Position numbers and translations under genes: made by a program. The notes under the pieces are model-generated. The model did no database searches. It saw only the letters and a program-made list of their open reading frames with translations, and was not told the DNA's origin. Positions 17,208 through 26,813 of a stretch of 64,000 nucleotides of DNA are shown here, in pieces. The DNA is from Chryseobacterium sp. ERMR1:04. GTDB lineage: Bacteria > Bacteroidota > Bacteroidia > Flavobacteriales > Weeksellaceae. The first letter of the stretch is position 1, and the number at the start of each line of letters is the position of its first letter. The DNA is taken from the NCBI RefSeq assembly GCF_001297705.1, contig NZ_LIRF01000004.1, forward strand, positions 558,001 to 622,000, given 5' to 3'.

Positions 17208-19682
17208 TTAGAACTTTATATTATACCCTAAAGTAAATCTCGTTCCAAAAATACTAAAATGCTGAGAGTCATAAGCAGACTGAGAATATCTTCCATTGAA
17301 AGTAACCGCGTTGTAAGCCCTTTCATAATCTTCAGAAGATACATTAACGAGTTTCCAACTCGGGATGATATTAAAAGCATTCACAACACCAATATTGATA
17401 GTATTTTTATCATTGATATGATAATTAATCATCAAATCCGTCGTCATCCTAGTTCTAAACTTTAAATAAGCCATAGCCTCTTCGTTAGGAGCATTCCATG
17501 AAGCATAAGCATCAGAAGAGGTACCATCATTAACAAATTTGGCTGGCCCGAATACCGTATTGTTTACTGAAAAACTCCATTTTTTAATACTGTAATCAAT
17601 ACTAATAACACCTTTCAAAGCAGGTCTTGAAGTGGTGGTAAGAGCTTCTTCCATTCTATTGAAAAAAGGATCTCCTCCTTGTTTGTGTGCATTGAGCTCA
17701 TTGAGCATATTTGATTCTCTTAAGATCTTGGAATAATTTACATTCGCAGCAAGGTTAAGCGCCATCTTTCCTTTACCTAAACTAATATTTTTATAATTGG
17801 CTACAATATCAGCTCCAACAGTTTGTGTATTGATACCGTTGATAAAGAAACTGGCAGAAGCTACATTCTGTATTCCCAGATCTTTCATTCTGGAACTCAA
17901 AAGAATTCTGTCTCGAATAGTGATCCAATATCCATCAATCGTCATTGAAAAATTTTTATTGGGTTGAAATCCAAATCCGGAAGTAAAGTTCAGTGATTTC
18001 TCAGCAGTCAGCTTTGGAATCCCTACTTGGGTAGCTTCTGGACTAACATTGCTAAATAAGCCCTCCACAAATACTGATCCGTTGATAAAAGAAGCCTGAT
18101 TGGTAGAAAGATATATTTGTTGCAATGTTGGAGCTCTCAATCCTGTAGAAGCGGAAGCTCTAAAAATCAATTTCTTACCAATGATATCTTGTCGTAAGCT
18201 TCCTTTCCACACAAAAGCACTTCCAAAATCACTATAATTTTCATATCGGGCAGTCGCATTCAGGGTGGTACTTTCTGAAAAGTCGATGGCCGCGTCCGCA
18301 TATACACCTATATTAGAACGAGAAAACCTTCCGGCGGATGCAGCATTCATTCCGGGGAAAGAAATAGCTCCGGGAATTGGATCGTAAGAGGCTTGGTCTC
18401 CTGCATAAATTTCATACCATTCTTTTCGGGCTTCTGTGCCCACCGCAATAGCAAATAAATCAGAAAAACGTTTGGTAATATCAACATTTCCTACCAAGTT
18501 ATTAAATTTAAAACCGCCAGGCTTAAAGTAGGTGGGACTCTTGAGCCCAATCTCAGGATTAAAGGTATTTCTTACGGTATATAAAATTTCATTTCCTCCT
18601 GTAGTAGCGCTAATATCAATTGCCCAGCCATCAAGAGTTTTAGTTTTAAAGCCTAAAGTACCTCCATAATCCGTTATATTACCTTCGAAGGTAGGCCCAA
18701 AACCAATATAATTTTCCTCAGAATTTGCGATGGGAGCTAGAGGATTATTTTCAGGACCCACCCAATAAGGCGGGCGATAGTTAGCAAAACTATTCACTTT
18801 CTTCGCAACAAAAGAGGCATTTCCATAGAATTTACTTCTCTCGGACACAGGAATCATCGCATTCGCTAAAATACTCATGCTTATTTTTTGAGGGGATGCA
18901 TTTTTATTTTGTGCATCAGGAAATTTAGAGAGGTACCCTTCTACAACAGGCAGAGATGCGCCAAAAGTTTCTGCCTCCCAATAAGGATTTACAATACCGT
19001 TTCGATAAGCATAATTACTGTTTTGTAAGCTTGTAGCAATGGTAATAAAACCACCTTTTTTAAAGGTCGTTCCCGAGATTCCGTTTAAACTTTGAGAGAA
19101 GCCATCTCCTTTGGAGTACATTCCTGTATTAAAATTAACCTCAGAAAAACTGATATTATCTTTTAGAATTACATTTACTACTCCGGCAATAGCATCAGAT
19201 CCATATTGTGCAGAAGCTCCATCTCTCAGAATCTCAATCTTTTTGATGGCAATATTTGGAATAGAAGAAAGGTCTGCACCTGTTTCTCCTTTACCAATGG
19301 TATTTTGAGTAAAAATAATGGAAGAAGAGTTCTTCCGTTTACCATTCACCAAAATCAACGTTCTGGAAGAACCTAAGTTTCTTACCTCATAAGGATCCAG
19401 TAAAGACGTAGCATCTTGCACTGCTACACTGGTCGCATTAAAAGAAGGAATCCTATATTGCAAGACTTGCTCTACCGTATTATATCCTGAGGACTGTATA
19501 ATAGAGGCATCGATCGCGTCAATAGGAAGAGGTGTTGATATACTAGATCTAGGAGCCGCCCTTGTCCCCACCATAATAACTTCATCAATAGATTTTTCTT
19601 TACTTAGACTGTCTTTGTTTTGTGCATAAAGCACTCCCATATTTCCAAGAAGAAATACAATGGCAACTGAAGATTTTTTCAT
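17208..19682 (-). CDS. TonB-dependent outer-membrane receptor
   Basis: The 824-residue protein has a signal peptide (1-20, LYAQ), a TonB-box-like stretch (KSIDEVIMVGTRA, about 31-43), a plug domain with TVEQVLQYRIPSFN, RTLILVNGKR and the classic EILRDGASAQYGSDAIAGVV block (about 150-170), then a 22-strand barrel ending in an aromatic residue (GYNIKF), as outer-membrane proteins should. No CarboxypepD-like N-terminal domain and no SusD partner are present, so it is not a SusC-type polysaccharide system. The substrate cannot be read from sequence. It is a single gene; a TATGTTTG match to the -7 consensus lies on its strand at 19749-19756. Confidence 0.92.
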   Translation of the reverse strand: MKKSSVAIVFLLGNMGVLYAQNKDSLSKEKSIDEVIMVGTRAAPRSSISTPLPIDAIDASIIQSSGYNTVEQVLQYRIPSFNATSVAVQDATSLLDPYEVRNLGSSRTLILVNGKRKNSSSIIFTQNTIGKGETGADLSSIPNIAIKKIEILRDGASAQYGSDAIAGVVNVILKDNISFSEVNFNTGMYSKGDGFSQSLNGISGTTFKKGGFITIATSLQNSNYAYRNGIVNPYWEAETFGASLPVVEGYLSKFPDAQNKNASPQKISMSILANAMIPVSERSKFYGNASFVAKKVNSFANYRPPYWVGPENNPLAPIANSEENYIGFGPTFEGNITDYGGTLGFKTKTLDGWAIDISATTGGNEILYTVRNTFNPEIGLKSPTYFKPGGFKFNNLVGNVDITKRFSDLFAIAVGTEARKEWYEIYAGDQASYDPIPGAISFPGMNAASAGRFSRSNIGVYADAAIDFSESTTLNATARYENYSDFGSAFVWKGSLRQDIIGKKLIFRASASTGLRAPTLQQIYLSTNQASFINGSVFVEGLFSNVSPEATQVGIPKLTAEKSLNFTSGFGFQPNKNFSMTIDGYWITIRDRILLSSRMKDLGIQNVASASFFINGINTQTVGADIVANYKNISLGKGKMALNLAANVNYSKILRESNMLNELNAHKQGGDPFFNRMEEALTTTSRPALKGVISIDYSIKKWSFSVNNTVFGPAKFVNDGTSSDAYASWNAPNEEAMAYLKFRTRMTTDLMINYHINDKNTINIGVVNAFNIIPSWKLVNVSSEDYERAYNAVTFNGRYSQSAYDSQHFSIFGTRFTLGYNIKF

Positions 19683-19748
19683 ACGCTTTTTCTTTTATCG
19701 ATTATATAAATTTTAGTCAAATAGTGTTTTTAATGATTTTAAACTAAA

Positions 19749-19756
19749 CAAACATA
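19749..19756 (-). promoter_or_regulatory. candidate -7 box for the TonB-dependent receptor
   Basis: The minus strand reads TATGTTTG, matching TAnnTTTG, about 66 bases before the start codon. No -33 element was seen. Confidence 0.3.
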
Positions 19757-19942
19757 CGAATAAATATATTATCGGTAGTTTTTATAATATTTTAACACAT
19801 TAATCATAAACATATTATAAAATTTATAATTTTATCTATAAACAATTAAAAAATTCCTCGTGATACATAAAGACTCTTTATATTAATTTCATTAATCGTT
19901 TTAGTAAAATTTGATTTATTTTATCAATTGAAATTAAAAAGC

Positions 19943-19950
19943 TATTTTTG
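19943..19950 (+). promoter_or_regulatory. -7 box that decides the start of the first POT gene
   Basis: TATTTTTG matches TAnnTTTG. Its last three bases are the TTG that would be the upstream start of the open frame, so translation more likely begins at the ATG at 19972, 21 bases downstream. Confidence 0.5.
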
Positions 19951-19971
19951 GGAAAATTGAAATTTGAATAT

Positions 19972-21627
19972 ATGAAGACTAAACATCCTAAAGGCCTGCC
20001 TTTTCTCTTTTTCACAGAAATGTGGGAGCGTTTCGGGTATTATCTAATTCTTGGAATTTTTGTACTTTATGTCATTGAACCCACTGGTATGAAAGGTGGT
20101 CTTGGACTTCCAGACAAAACAGCAGATGATATTTTCGGGACTTATATTGCATTGACTTATCTTACTCCATTCATAGGAGGATTTTTAGCAGACCGCGTTT
20201 TAGGATACATCAAATCTATTTATTTAGGTGGAATTTTAATGGCAGCCGGATACATCGGGATGGGTATTTTCAAAGACCTTCCTCTATTTTACGGATCCTT
20301 AGCATTAATTATTATCGGAAACGGTTTCTTTAAACCAACCATTTCTACTCTATTAGGAAATCTATATTCCGAAGAACCTTATAAAGCTAATAAAGATTCC
20401 GGTTATAATATTTTCTATATGGGAATTAATATCGGAGCATTTATTTGTAATATCATTGCTGCTTTCATGCGTAATAAATTCGGTTGGGGCGAAGCATTTA
20501 TCACTGCCGGAGTTGGAATGTTGATCGGGATGGTAATCTTTACGATTGGTAGAAAACACTACATCCACGCAGCACAAATGAAGCCAGTGCAGGAAGGTGA
20601 CACAAAGCTTTCTGAAATTTTGCTTAAAGTTTTTGTTCCCGCAATTGTTGCCGGATTTATAGGATGGTTTATTCCTAATAATATTTTTGGAAGTGACAGT
20701 ACGGATGCATTTATTTTTGCATGTATTCCTGTTATTTACTTTTATGCTTCGCTTTACTTTAAAGCTAAACCTGAAGAAAAAGCCTCTATCGGAGCTCTTT
20801 TATCTGTATTTATGATCAGTATGTTCTTTTGGGCGGTTTTCAAACAAAATGGTACGGCTTTAACGAGATGGGCTAACTATTATACAGACCGAAGCGTTCC
20901 TGCATCATTAGAAAAACCATTGGAAAACATCTATATGGTAGAAGGAAAAAGCTACGAAGACAAAGAGGTTCCAGTGTACAATGATCAATACCAATCTCAA
21001 AAAAATAAAGATGGAAGCCCTCTTAAAGAAACCGGAAAAGATATCTATTTCAGAAATATTACTCCCGAACAGCGGGCCGAACTAGAAAAGAACCCTGAAA
21101 AAAAGGTCTTTTTATACAATACTGAATTATTTCAATCCATCAATCCGTTTTGGGTAATTGCATTAACGCCTGTTGTCGTAGGATTTTGGGCTTTATTGAG
21201 ACGAAAAGGAAAAGAACCCTTAACTCCAACAAAAATTGTCTTGGGATTATTTATTTCGGCATTATCTTGCTTAGTCATGGTATTGGCAGTAATGGCCGGA
21301 GAAAACGGAACTGTAAAAGTATCGTCCTTATGGCTGGTTGCCGGATATGGAGTAATCACAATTGGAGAACTTTGCCTTTCTCCCATGGGATTATCTTTTG
21401 TGTCTAAACTCTCCCCTGCAAGATTAACGGCATTAATGATGGGAGGTTTCTTCTTGGCCAACTCTGTAGGAAACAAGCTGTCAGGAATTTTAGCAAGTAC
21501 CTGGTACAATTATGATAACAAAGTAAATTATTTCTTGGTTAACTTCGCTTTGTTGATATTTGCCACCCTTTTAGGGCTTTCTATGTTAAAAAGATTAAAC
21601 AAAATAATGAAAGAAAAAGGGCATTAA
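19972..21627 (+). CDS. POT/PTR2 family proton-coupled peptide transporter (first of three)
   Basis: Proton-coupled oligopeptide transporters import di- and tripeptides through the inner membrane. The product begins MKTKHPKGLPFLFF and shows the PTR2 helix-1 motif EMWERFGYY (ExxERF), FYMGINIGAF of the second PTR2 signature, GNGFFKPTIS and LCLSPMGLSFV, with about 12-14 membrane helices. A hydrophilic insertion of about 80 residues (around 310-390) is larger than in the other two copies and probably faces the periplasm. I prefer the ATG at 19972 to the upstream TTG at 19948 because the latter lies in a -7 box. A strong terminator follows. Confidence 0.9.
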   Translation: MKTKHPKGLPFLFFTEMWERFGYYLILGIFVLYVIEPTGMKGGLGLPDKTADDIFGTYIALTYLTPFIGGFLADRVLGYIKSIYLGGILMAAGYIGMGIFKDLPLFYGSLALIIIGNGFFKPTISTLLGNLYSEEPYKANKDSGYNIFYMGINIGAFICNIIAAFMRNKFGWGEAFITAGVGMLIGMVIFTIGRKHYIHAAQMKPVQEGDTKLSEILLKVFVPAIVAGFIGWFIPNNIFGSDSTDAFIFACIPVIYFYASLYFKAKPEEKASIGALLSVFMISMFFWAVFKQNGTALTRWANYYTDRSVPASLEKPLENIYMVEGKSYEDKEVPVYNDQYQSQKNKDGSPLKETGKDIYFRNITPEQRAELEKNPEKKVFLYNTELFQSINPFWVIALTPVVVGFWALLRRKGKEPLTPTKIVLGLFISALSCLVMVLAVMAGENGTVKVSSLWLVAGYGVITIGELCLSPMGLSFVSKLSPARLTALMMGGFFLANSVGNKLSGILASTWYNYDNKVNYFLVNFALLIFATLLGLSMLKRLNKIMKEKGH

Positions 21628-21650
21628 TCCTTACCTTCATAAAGAATATC

Positions 21651-21680
21651 AAAGCTGCAGACGCGTTCTGCAGCTTTTTT
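21651..21680 (+). terminator. terminator after the first POT gene
   Basis: An 11-bp perfect stem (21651-21661 with 21667-21677, core GCTGCAGA) with a five-base loop and a T run. Confidence 0.88.
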
Positions 21681-21702
21681 ATTTAAATATAAAATTAAAA
21701 CC

Positions 21703-21732
21703 TTGCCAAAAACCCAAAAAAAACTATATTTG
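21703..21732 (+). promoter_or_regulatory. Bacteroidota promoter for the second POT gene
   Basis: A TTG at 21703-21705 and TATATTTG at 21725-21732 are separated by 19 bases, matching both the -33 (TTG) and -7 (TAnnTTTG) consensus with typical spacing. The start codon is 29 bases downstream. This is the best promoter seen in the window. Confidence 0.7.
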
Positions 21733-21761
21733 CTAGTCTTAACAAAAATTAACAATAAACA

Positions 21762-23513
21762 ATGGATAATATTGAAGCATTAAGTCCGAAACCGGATGAA
21801 TTTGTAGAGAATAAGGGTTCCAGACATCCAAAGGGATTATGGGTTCTTTTCGGAACAGAAATGTGGGAGCGTTTCAACTTTTACGGGATGAGAGCATTGC
21901 TTACCCTGTTTATGGTAAACTCTCTTTTAATGAAGGAGGCTGATGCATCAATTATTTATGGAGGTTTTCTTGCTTTATGCTATTTAACACCACTAATGGG
22001 AGGTTTTATCGCAGATAAGTATTTAGGAAACAGAAACTGTATTATTTTAGGAGGTAGCCTTATGGCACTGGGACAATTTTTACTTTTCCTAAGTGCATCT
22101 ACTTTCTCTGAAAATTTAGGCGGAGCTAAAACATTCATGTGGCTCGCTTTATTCATCATCATCTTTGGAAATGGTTTCTTTAAGCCGAATATTTCCTCAA
22201 TGGTAGGAAGTCTTTATCCAAAACAGGAAAAATCTAAACTGGATTCTGCTTTTACCATTTTCTACATGGGGATCAACATCGGAGCATTTTTAGGTCAGTT
22301 TATCTGTCCTTATTTAGGAGATGTAAAAGATTCTTCAGGGGTTAGAGATATCTTCGCTTTCAAATGGGGATTCTTAGCTGCATCTATTGCCATGATAATA
22401 GGAACAGTAATCTTCTTTATCCTTAAAAACAAATACGTTGTAACTCCAGAAGGCAGACCAATTGGAGGATTACCGAAAAACAGTACAAGTGAAGACTTTG
22501 AAGAAGGTGAAACACAAACTGCAAAATTCACTGGAAAATCTATGGGAATTGCTACTATTATATTTGTTGCATTATTCTTTGTATTCAGATATGTTTTAGT
22601 GGGCGAATTGGGATTCAGCTCTGTAGGAATGGGTCAATTGATCAAAGGGTTAATTTATCCTTTCATCTACGCTGCAGGTATTTCATTAGCATTCTTAATT
22701 ATGAGTTCTGCTGAAAATAAAATTGAAAGACAAAGAATCTGGGTAATTTATATCGTTTCATTCTTCATTATTTTCTTCTGGGCTGCATTTGAGCAGGCAG
22801 GTTCATCACTTACTTTCATCGCAGATAACCAGACAGACAGAAATATTTTTGGTTGGAATATGCCACCATCAATGGTTCAGATCTTCAACGGATTATTTGT
22901 TGTAGCACTAGCTTTACCTTTCAGTATTCTTTGGGATAAATTGAGAGCTAAAGGAAAAGAGCCGGTTTCACCAATGAAACAAGCAATGGGTCTTGCTTTG
23001 ATTGCTTTAAGTTATTTCATCATCGCTTATAACGTAAAAGACTTAGGAAATACAGGTTTGTTAGCCATCAAATGGTTAATGTTATTATATCTTATCCAAA
23101 CAATGGGTGAACTTTGTTTATCTCCAATCGGATTATCATTGGTAGGTAAATTGGCTCCAAAAAGATTTGCATCTTTATTATATGGAGTTTTCTTCATCTC
23201 AAATGCTGCAGGGTACGCTTTGGCGGGTTCTTTAGGAGCTATTATTCCTGCAACAGGAGATAAGTTCGTAAAAGCAGAAAAACTTGGAGTAAACCTTCAG
23301 GATGTTTTAGACAAAAAAGTAACGCTTACACCAGAGCAAATCGCTTTGTTTGAAAAAGAACAATTACCTATTGCTAATACAACATTTGCGGGAGTTGAAA
23401 TTCATAACTTATTTGAATTCTTCATGGTATTCGTAGTACTTTGTGGTATTGCAGCTGTAATTTTAGCAATATTATCCCCTAAATTAAAGAAAATGATGAA
23501 CGGTGTAAACTAA
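21762..23513 (+). CDS. POT/PTR2 family peptide transporter (second of three)
   Basis: The 583-residue protein carries EMWERFNFYGMRALL (ExxERF in helix 1), IFYMGINIGAFLGQ, GNGFFKPNISSMVG and LCLSPIGLSLVGK, the PTR2 hallmarks, and about 14 membrane helices. A loop of about 50 residues near the C terminus (around 500-550) lies between the last helices and is absent from the third copy. It has its own promoter and terminator. Together with the neighbouring copies it suggests different substrate preferences or expression conditions for peptide uptake (inference). Confidence 0.92.
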   Translation: MDNIEALSPKPDEFVENKGSRHPKGLWVLFGTEMWERFNFYGMRALLTLFMVNSLLMKEADASIIYGGFLALCYLTPLMGGFIADKYLGNRNCIILGGSLMALGQFLLFLSASTFSENLGGAKTFMWLALFIIIFGNGFFKPNISSMVGSLYPKQEKSKLDSAFTIFYMGINIGAFLGQFICPYLGDVKDSSGVRDIFAFKWGFLAASIAMIIGTVIFFILKNKYVVTPEGRPIGGLPKNSTSEDFEEGETQTAKFTGKSMGIATIIFVALFFVFRYVLVGELGFSSVGMGQLIKGLIYPFIYAAGISLAFLIMSSAENKIERQRIWVIYIVSFFIIFFWAAFEQAGSSLTFIADNQTDRNIFGWNMPPSMVQIFNGLFVVALALPFSILWDKLRAKGKEPVSPMKQAMGLALIALSYFIIAYNVKDLGNTGLLAIKWLMLLYLIQTMGELCLSPIGLSLVGKLAPKRFASLLYGVFFISNAAGYALAGSLGAIIPATGDKFVKAEKLGVNLQDVLDKKVTLTPEQIALFEKEQLPIANTTFAGVEIHNLFEFFMVFVVLCGIAAVILAILSPKLKKMMNGVN

Positions 23514-23534
23514 CCACATCAATAAAATATAAGT

Positions 23535-23564
23535 AAAACCTCTGCTAAGTCAGAGGTTTTTTTT
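23535..23564 (+). terminator. terminator after the second POT gene
   Basis: AAAACCTCTG / CAGAGGTTTT perfect stem (23535-23544 with 23551-23560), six-base loop and a T run. It lies 12 bases before the DUF1016 gene. Confidence 0.88.
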
Positions 23565-23575
23565 ATTTTCGTACG

Positions 23576-24568
23576 ATGGAAATTTCCGAAGATTCTTTAT
23601 TTCAATCCGTAAAGGAAATCATTAGGCAATCGCGCGAAAAAGTTTTTCGAATAGCGAATTCTACTTTATTGCTCACGTATTGGCAAATCGGGCAACTGAT
23701 TGTAGAAGATGAACAAAAAGGAAAAGAGCGAGCAATCTATGGAGCTTCTACTCTAAAGAATCTTTCAAAAAAACTGACTTTAGAATTTGGAAAAGGATTT
23801 GATGAAAGTAATCTAAGGAATATGCGTTCTTTTTACCAGGCATTACCAATATGTGACGCATTGCGTCACGAATTGAGTTGGACTCATTACAGGTTGTTGA
23901 TAAGACTAGATCATTCAGAAAAAAGGAATTACTATATTAATGAATCTATCCAAAACAATTGGAACTCCAGAGATCTGAAAAGACAAATCAATTCCCTATC
24001 CTACGAAAGAGTTTTGGATCACAAAAAATCTTCCAACGAAACCATCCACAGTGTTTTAAAAGATCCATATATTTTTGAATTTTTAGGATTAAAAAATGAT
24101 GAAAAGATTTCCGAAAAAGAAATTGAAACCGCTATTATTGATCACATTCAAAAATTTTTATTAGAATTCGGAAAAGGTTTTGCTTTCGTCGCAAGACAGC
24201 AACATATTTCTACCGATACTTCAGATTTCTATATTGATCTCGTTTTTTACAATTATATCTTAAAATGTTTTGTCATTATTGATTTAAAAACCGGTGAACT
24301 TTCTCATCAGGATATCGGGCAAATTGATATGTATGTAAGAATGTATGACGATTTGAACAGAAATGAAGGAGACAACCCTACCATAGGAATTTTACTCTGT
24401 TCAGAAAAAGATGAAACCATTGTAAAATACTCCGTGTTGAACGATAAAAACAACCTCTTTGCAAGCAAATATTTGTTGTACCTTCCGAAAGAAGAAGAAT
24501 TAAAACAAATCATTGATCAGGATAGAATCCGTTTCGAATTGGATCAGGAAAATAATCACTCAAAATAA
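23576..24568 (+). CDS. yhcG: YhcG/DUF1016-type PD-(D/E)XK nuclease
   Basis: The 330-residue protein has an N-terminal DUF1016 helical domain (WQIGQLIVEDEQKG, FDESNLRNMRSFYQ, LSWTHYRLLIRL) and a C-terminal nuclease domain (about 180-290) with DFYIDLVFYN, FVIIDLKTGEL (the D-x-K of the PD-(D/E)XK core) and GQIDMYV, the Q-x3-Y motif of the RecB-like group. YhcG-type proteins are often found near restriction systems or as stand-alone accessory genes, and a defence or repair role has been proposed. Here it sits between two POT transporters, starting close after a terminator and ending 17 bases before the next transporter, suggesting an insertion that now shares that transcript. Confidence 0.9.
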   Translation: MEISEDSLFQSVKEIIRQSREKVFRIANSTLLLTYWQIGQLIVEDEQKGKERAIYGASTLKNLSKKLTLEFGKGFDESNLRNMRSFYQALPICDALRHELSWTHYRLLIRLDHSEKRNYYINESIQNNWNSRDLKRQINSLSYERVLDHKKSSNETIHSVLKDPYIFEFLGLKNDEKISEKEIETAIIDHIQKFLLEFGKGFAFVARQQHISTDTSDFYIDLVFYNYILKCFVIIDLKTGELSHQDIGQIDMYVRMYDDLNRNEGDNPTIGILLCSEKDETIVKYSVLNDKNNLFASKYLLYLPKEEELKQIIDQDRIRFELDQENNHSK

Positions 24569-24585
24569 ATAATTATAAAGCAATT

Positions 24586-26097
24586 ATGAGCTTAACTTTA
24601 GATGAAATACAAAATTTCAAAGGAAAATATCCAAAACAGATCTGGAGCTTATTTTTCTCTGAAATGTGGGAACGTTTTTGTTTCTACGGAATGCGCGGAA
24701 TGTTGGTATTCTTCATGATCTCACAACTTAATTTCCACGAAAAAGAGGCCAACCTTCAATACGGTGCTACACAAGCGTTTGTGTACGCCTTTACTTTTAT
24801 TGGTGGGCTTTTTGCCGATAAAATATTAGGATTTCGAAAGTCCTTGTTTTGGGGTGGATTATTAATGATCGTTGGGAGTTTAATCTTAGCAACAGATCCA
24901 CACAAATACTTTTTCCTTGGAATTGCATTTACCGTTGTAGGAACAGGTTTCTTTAAGCCGAATATTTCATCAATGGTTGGCCAGCTTTACAAACCTAATG
25001 ATTCAAGAGCTGATGCAGGATTCTCTCTTTTTTATGCAGGAATTAACCTTGGAGCTTTGCTTGGAGGATATTTATGTATTGCTATAGGGAAAGGAGAACT
25101 TTTTGCGAGTTTTATCCCCGAAGAACTAAGATGGCATCTTGCTTTTGGATTTGCTGCTATTGTAATGGTGATTAGTTTGATCAATTTTGTTTTTACCCAA
25201 AAAAGTTTAGGAACAATCGGGCTTCAGCCGGGACATCCAGATAATGAAACAAAATCTGCCCCTATTCCCAAATGGCAGGAATATGGAGTGTATGTTTTAT
25301 CGTTGATCTTCGTACCAATTATTATGGTAATGGTGGCAAAGACGCAGTATACAGACTATTTCATGTATACCATCGGGCCACTTACGTTGATCTATCTTTT
25401 TTATGAAATGACACAAGTGACCGCTGCAGAACGTAAAAAACTTTGGGCTGCGTTGGTTTTCATATTGTTTTCTATCCTATTCTGGGGAATTTACGAGCAA
25501 AGTGGAGGTTCTCTAAGTATTTTCGCTGCTAAAAACTTAAATAAAGATCTTTTAGGATTAGATCCGAATGGGGTAAATAACTCCGGAGGTGCATTTTTCA
25601 TTATCTTCTTAGCTCCTCTTATCGGTTTGCTTTGGATCTGGCTGAACAAAAGAAAAATAGAACCAAATACCATCATTAAATTCGGTCTCGGATTTATTTT
25701 CTTGGGACTTGGTTATTATGTATTATTTGCGACTAAGTTTTTTGCTACATTACAGGGAATCACTTCATTGAATTTCTTTACTATAGCTTTATTGGTTATT
25801 ACTTTGGGAGAGCTTTGTCTCTCTCCTATCGGATTATCTATTATGACCAAACTTTCCACCAAAAACCTTCAGGGAATGATGATGGGAATGTGGTTTTTGG
25901 CATCAGCGTATGGTCAATACGTTGCAGGAATCATTGGAGCAGGTTTGGCAACAGCAAAAGAAGGCTCTACCAACTATGATGCTTTAATCACTTATACTGA
26001 TGGATATAAACAATTAGGATTATATGCAATAATTGCCGGAGTTGTGCTAATTTTGATCTCTCCATTCGTGAAAAAACTAATGCAGGAAGTAAAATAG
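24586..26097 (+). CDS. POT/PTR2 family peptide transporter (third of three)
   Basis: The 503-residue protein has EMWERFCFYGMRGML (ExxERF), LFYAGINLGALLGG, GTGFFKPNISSMVG and LCLSPIGLSIMTK, and is the most compact of the three copies, lacking the large loops. It begins 17 bases after the nuclease gene, so it is probably transcribed with it. The thioredoxin-like gene starts 44 bases after its stop. Its closer similarity to the second copy than to the first (shared FYGMR and SSMVG blocks) suggests that those two arose by duplication. Confidence 0.92.
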   Translation: MSLTLDEIQNFKGKYPKQIWSLFFSEMWERFCFYGMRGMLVFFMISQLNFHEKEANLQYGATQAFVYAFTFIGGLFADKILGFRKSLFWGGLLMIVGSLILATDPHKYFFLGIAFTVVGTGFFKPNISSMVGQLYKPNDSRADAGFSLFYAGINLGALLGGYLCIAIGKGELFASFIPEELRWHLAFGFAAIVMVISLINFVFTQKSLGTIGLQPGHPDNETKSAPIPKWQEYGVYVLSLIFVPIIMVMVAKTQYTDYFMYTIGPLTLIYLFYEMTQVTAAERKKLWAALVFILFSILFWGIYEQSGGSLSIFAAKNLNKDLLGLDPNGVNNSGGAFFIIFLAPLIGLLWIWLNKRKIEPNTIIKFGLGFIFLGLGYYVLFATKFFATLQGITSLNFFTIALLVITLGELCLSPIGLSIMTKLSTKNLQGMMMGMWFLASAYGQYVAGIIGAGLATAKEGSTNYDALITYTDGYKQLGLYAIIAGVVLILISPFVKKLMQEVK

Positions 26098-26141
26098 AAA
26101 TAAGAATATTATGCTTATTTTTATTATTCAAATACCAAATT

Positions 26142-26675
26142 ATGAAGAAAATTATAAGCATACTATTTATATTTATAGCAAGTTTTAGCTTTGCTCAGGT
26201 AAAATGGATGACCATTGAAGAGGCTTTAAAGGCTCAAAAAGCAAATCCAAAAAAAATATTGATCGATTTTTATGCAGATTGGTGTGCTCCATGTAAAATA
26301 ATGGACAAGAAAACATACGGTCATCAGGTGATTGCAGATATTTTAAATGAAAATTATTATCCGGTAAAGTTTAATGCTGAGGAAAAAAAATCTATTGAAA
26401 TATTTGACAGAACCTTTTCAAATCCTAATACAGAACAGAAAAAAGGAAAAAATTCATTACACGAATTCACTCAGTATCTTAATGTAGCAGCGGTTCCAAG
26501 TACTGTTTTTCTGGATGAAAAAGGAGGACCCATTACCATTCTTCAAGGAGAACTATCGGCAAAAGAGCTAGAACCTTATTTAGAATTAATTTCAAAAGAT
26601 TTATATAAAAAAATCCGTACCCGAGAACAATGGGAAGATTATCAGAAGAAATTTAAATCTAAAATAAAAGATTAA
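26142..26675 (+). CDS. periplasmic thioredoxin-like protein
   Basis: The 177-residue product has a signal peptide (1-18, FSFAQ) and a thioredoxin fold with the redox pair C48-x2-C51 in ADWCAPCK, which is closer to DsbD-gamma/thioredoxin-7 domains (WCxPCKxM) than to cytoplasmic thioredoxin. A cis-proline loop is visible at AAVPSTVFLD. The likely job is thiol-disulfide exchange in the periplasm. It lies 44 bases behind the third transporter and is followed by a terminator. The partner protein is unknown. Confidence 0.85.
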   Translation: MKKIISILFIFIASFSFAQVKWMTIEEALKAQKANPKKILIDFYADWCAPCKIMDKKTYGHQVIADILNENYYPVKFNAEEKKSIEIFDRTFSNPNTEQKKGKNSLHEFTQYLNVAAVPSTVFLDEKGGPITILQGELSAKELEPYLELISKDLYKKIRTREQWEDYQKKFKSKIKD

Positions 26676-26718
26676 CTGGTTATTTGGGTTTCGAGCCCAA
26701 AAAATCTATATAAAGAAA

Positions 26719-26756
26719 TCAGACTTTCAATTTTTTGTTGGAAGTCTTTTTTATTT
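26719..26756 (+). terminator. terminator after the thioredoxin-like gene
   Basis: AGACTTTCAA / TTGGAAGTCT stem (26721-26730 with 26738-26747, one G-T pair) followed by a T run. Confidence 0.8.
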
Positions 26757-26813
26757 TCCCGAAATTCGAGACTTTATTTTAAATTTAAAACTACCCTCGG
26801 ATCTCAGATAAAA

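Noticed and set aside
19948..19971. TTG start extending the first POT protein by eight residues
   Set aside because: The TTG belongs to a TATTTTTG promoter box, and the ATG at 19972 begins the family-like N terminus.
21132..21509. A 125-codon open frame on the minus strand
   Set aside because: It is antisense to the first POT transporter and shows no family features.
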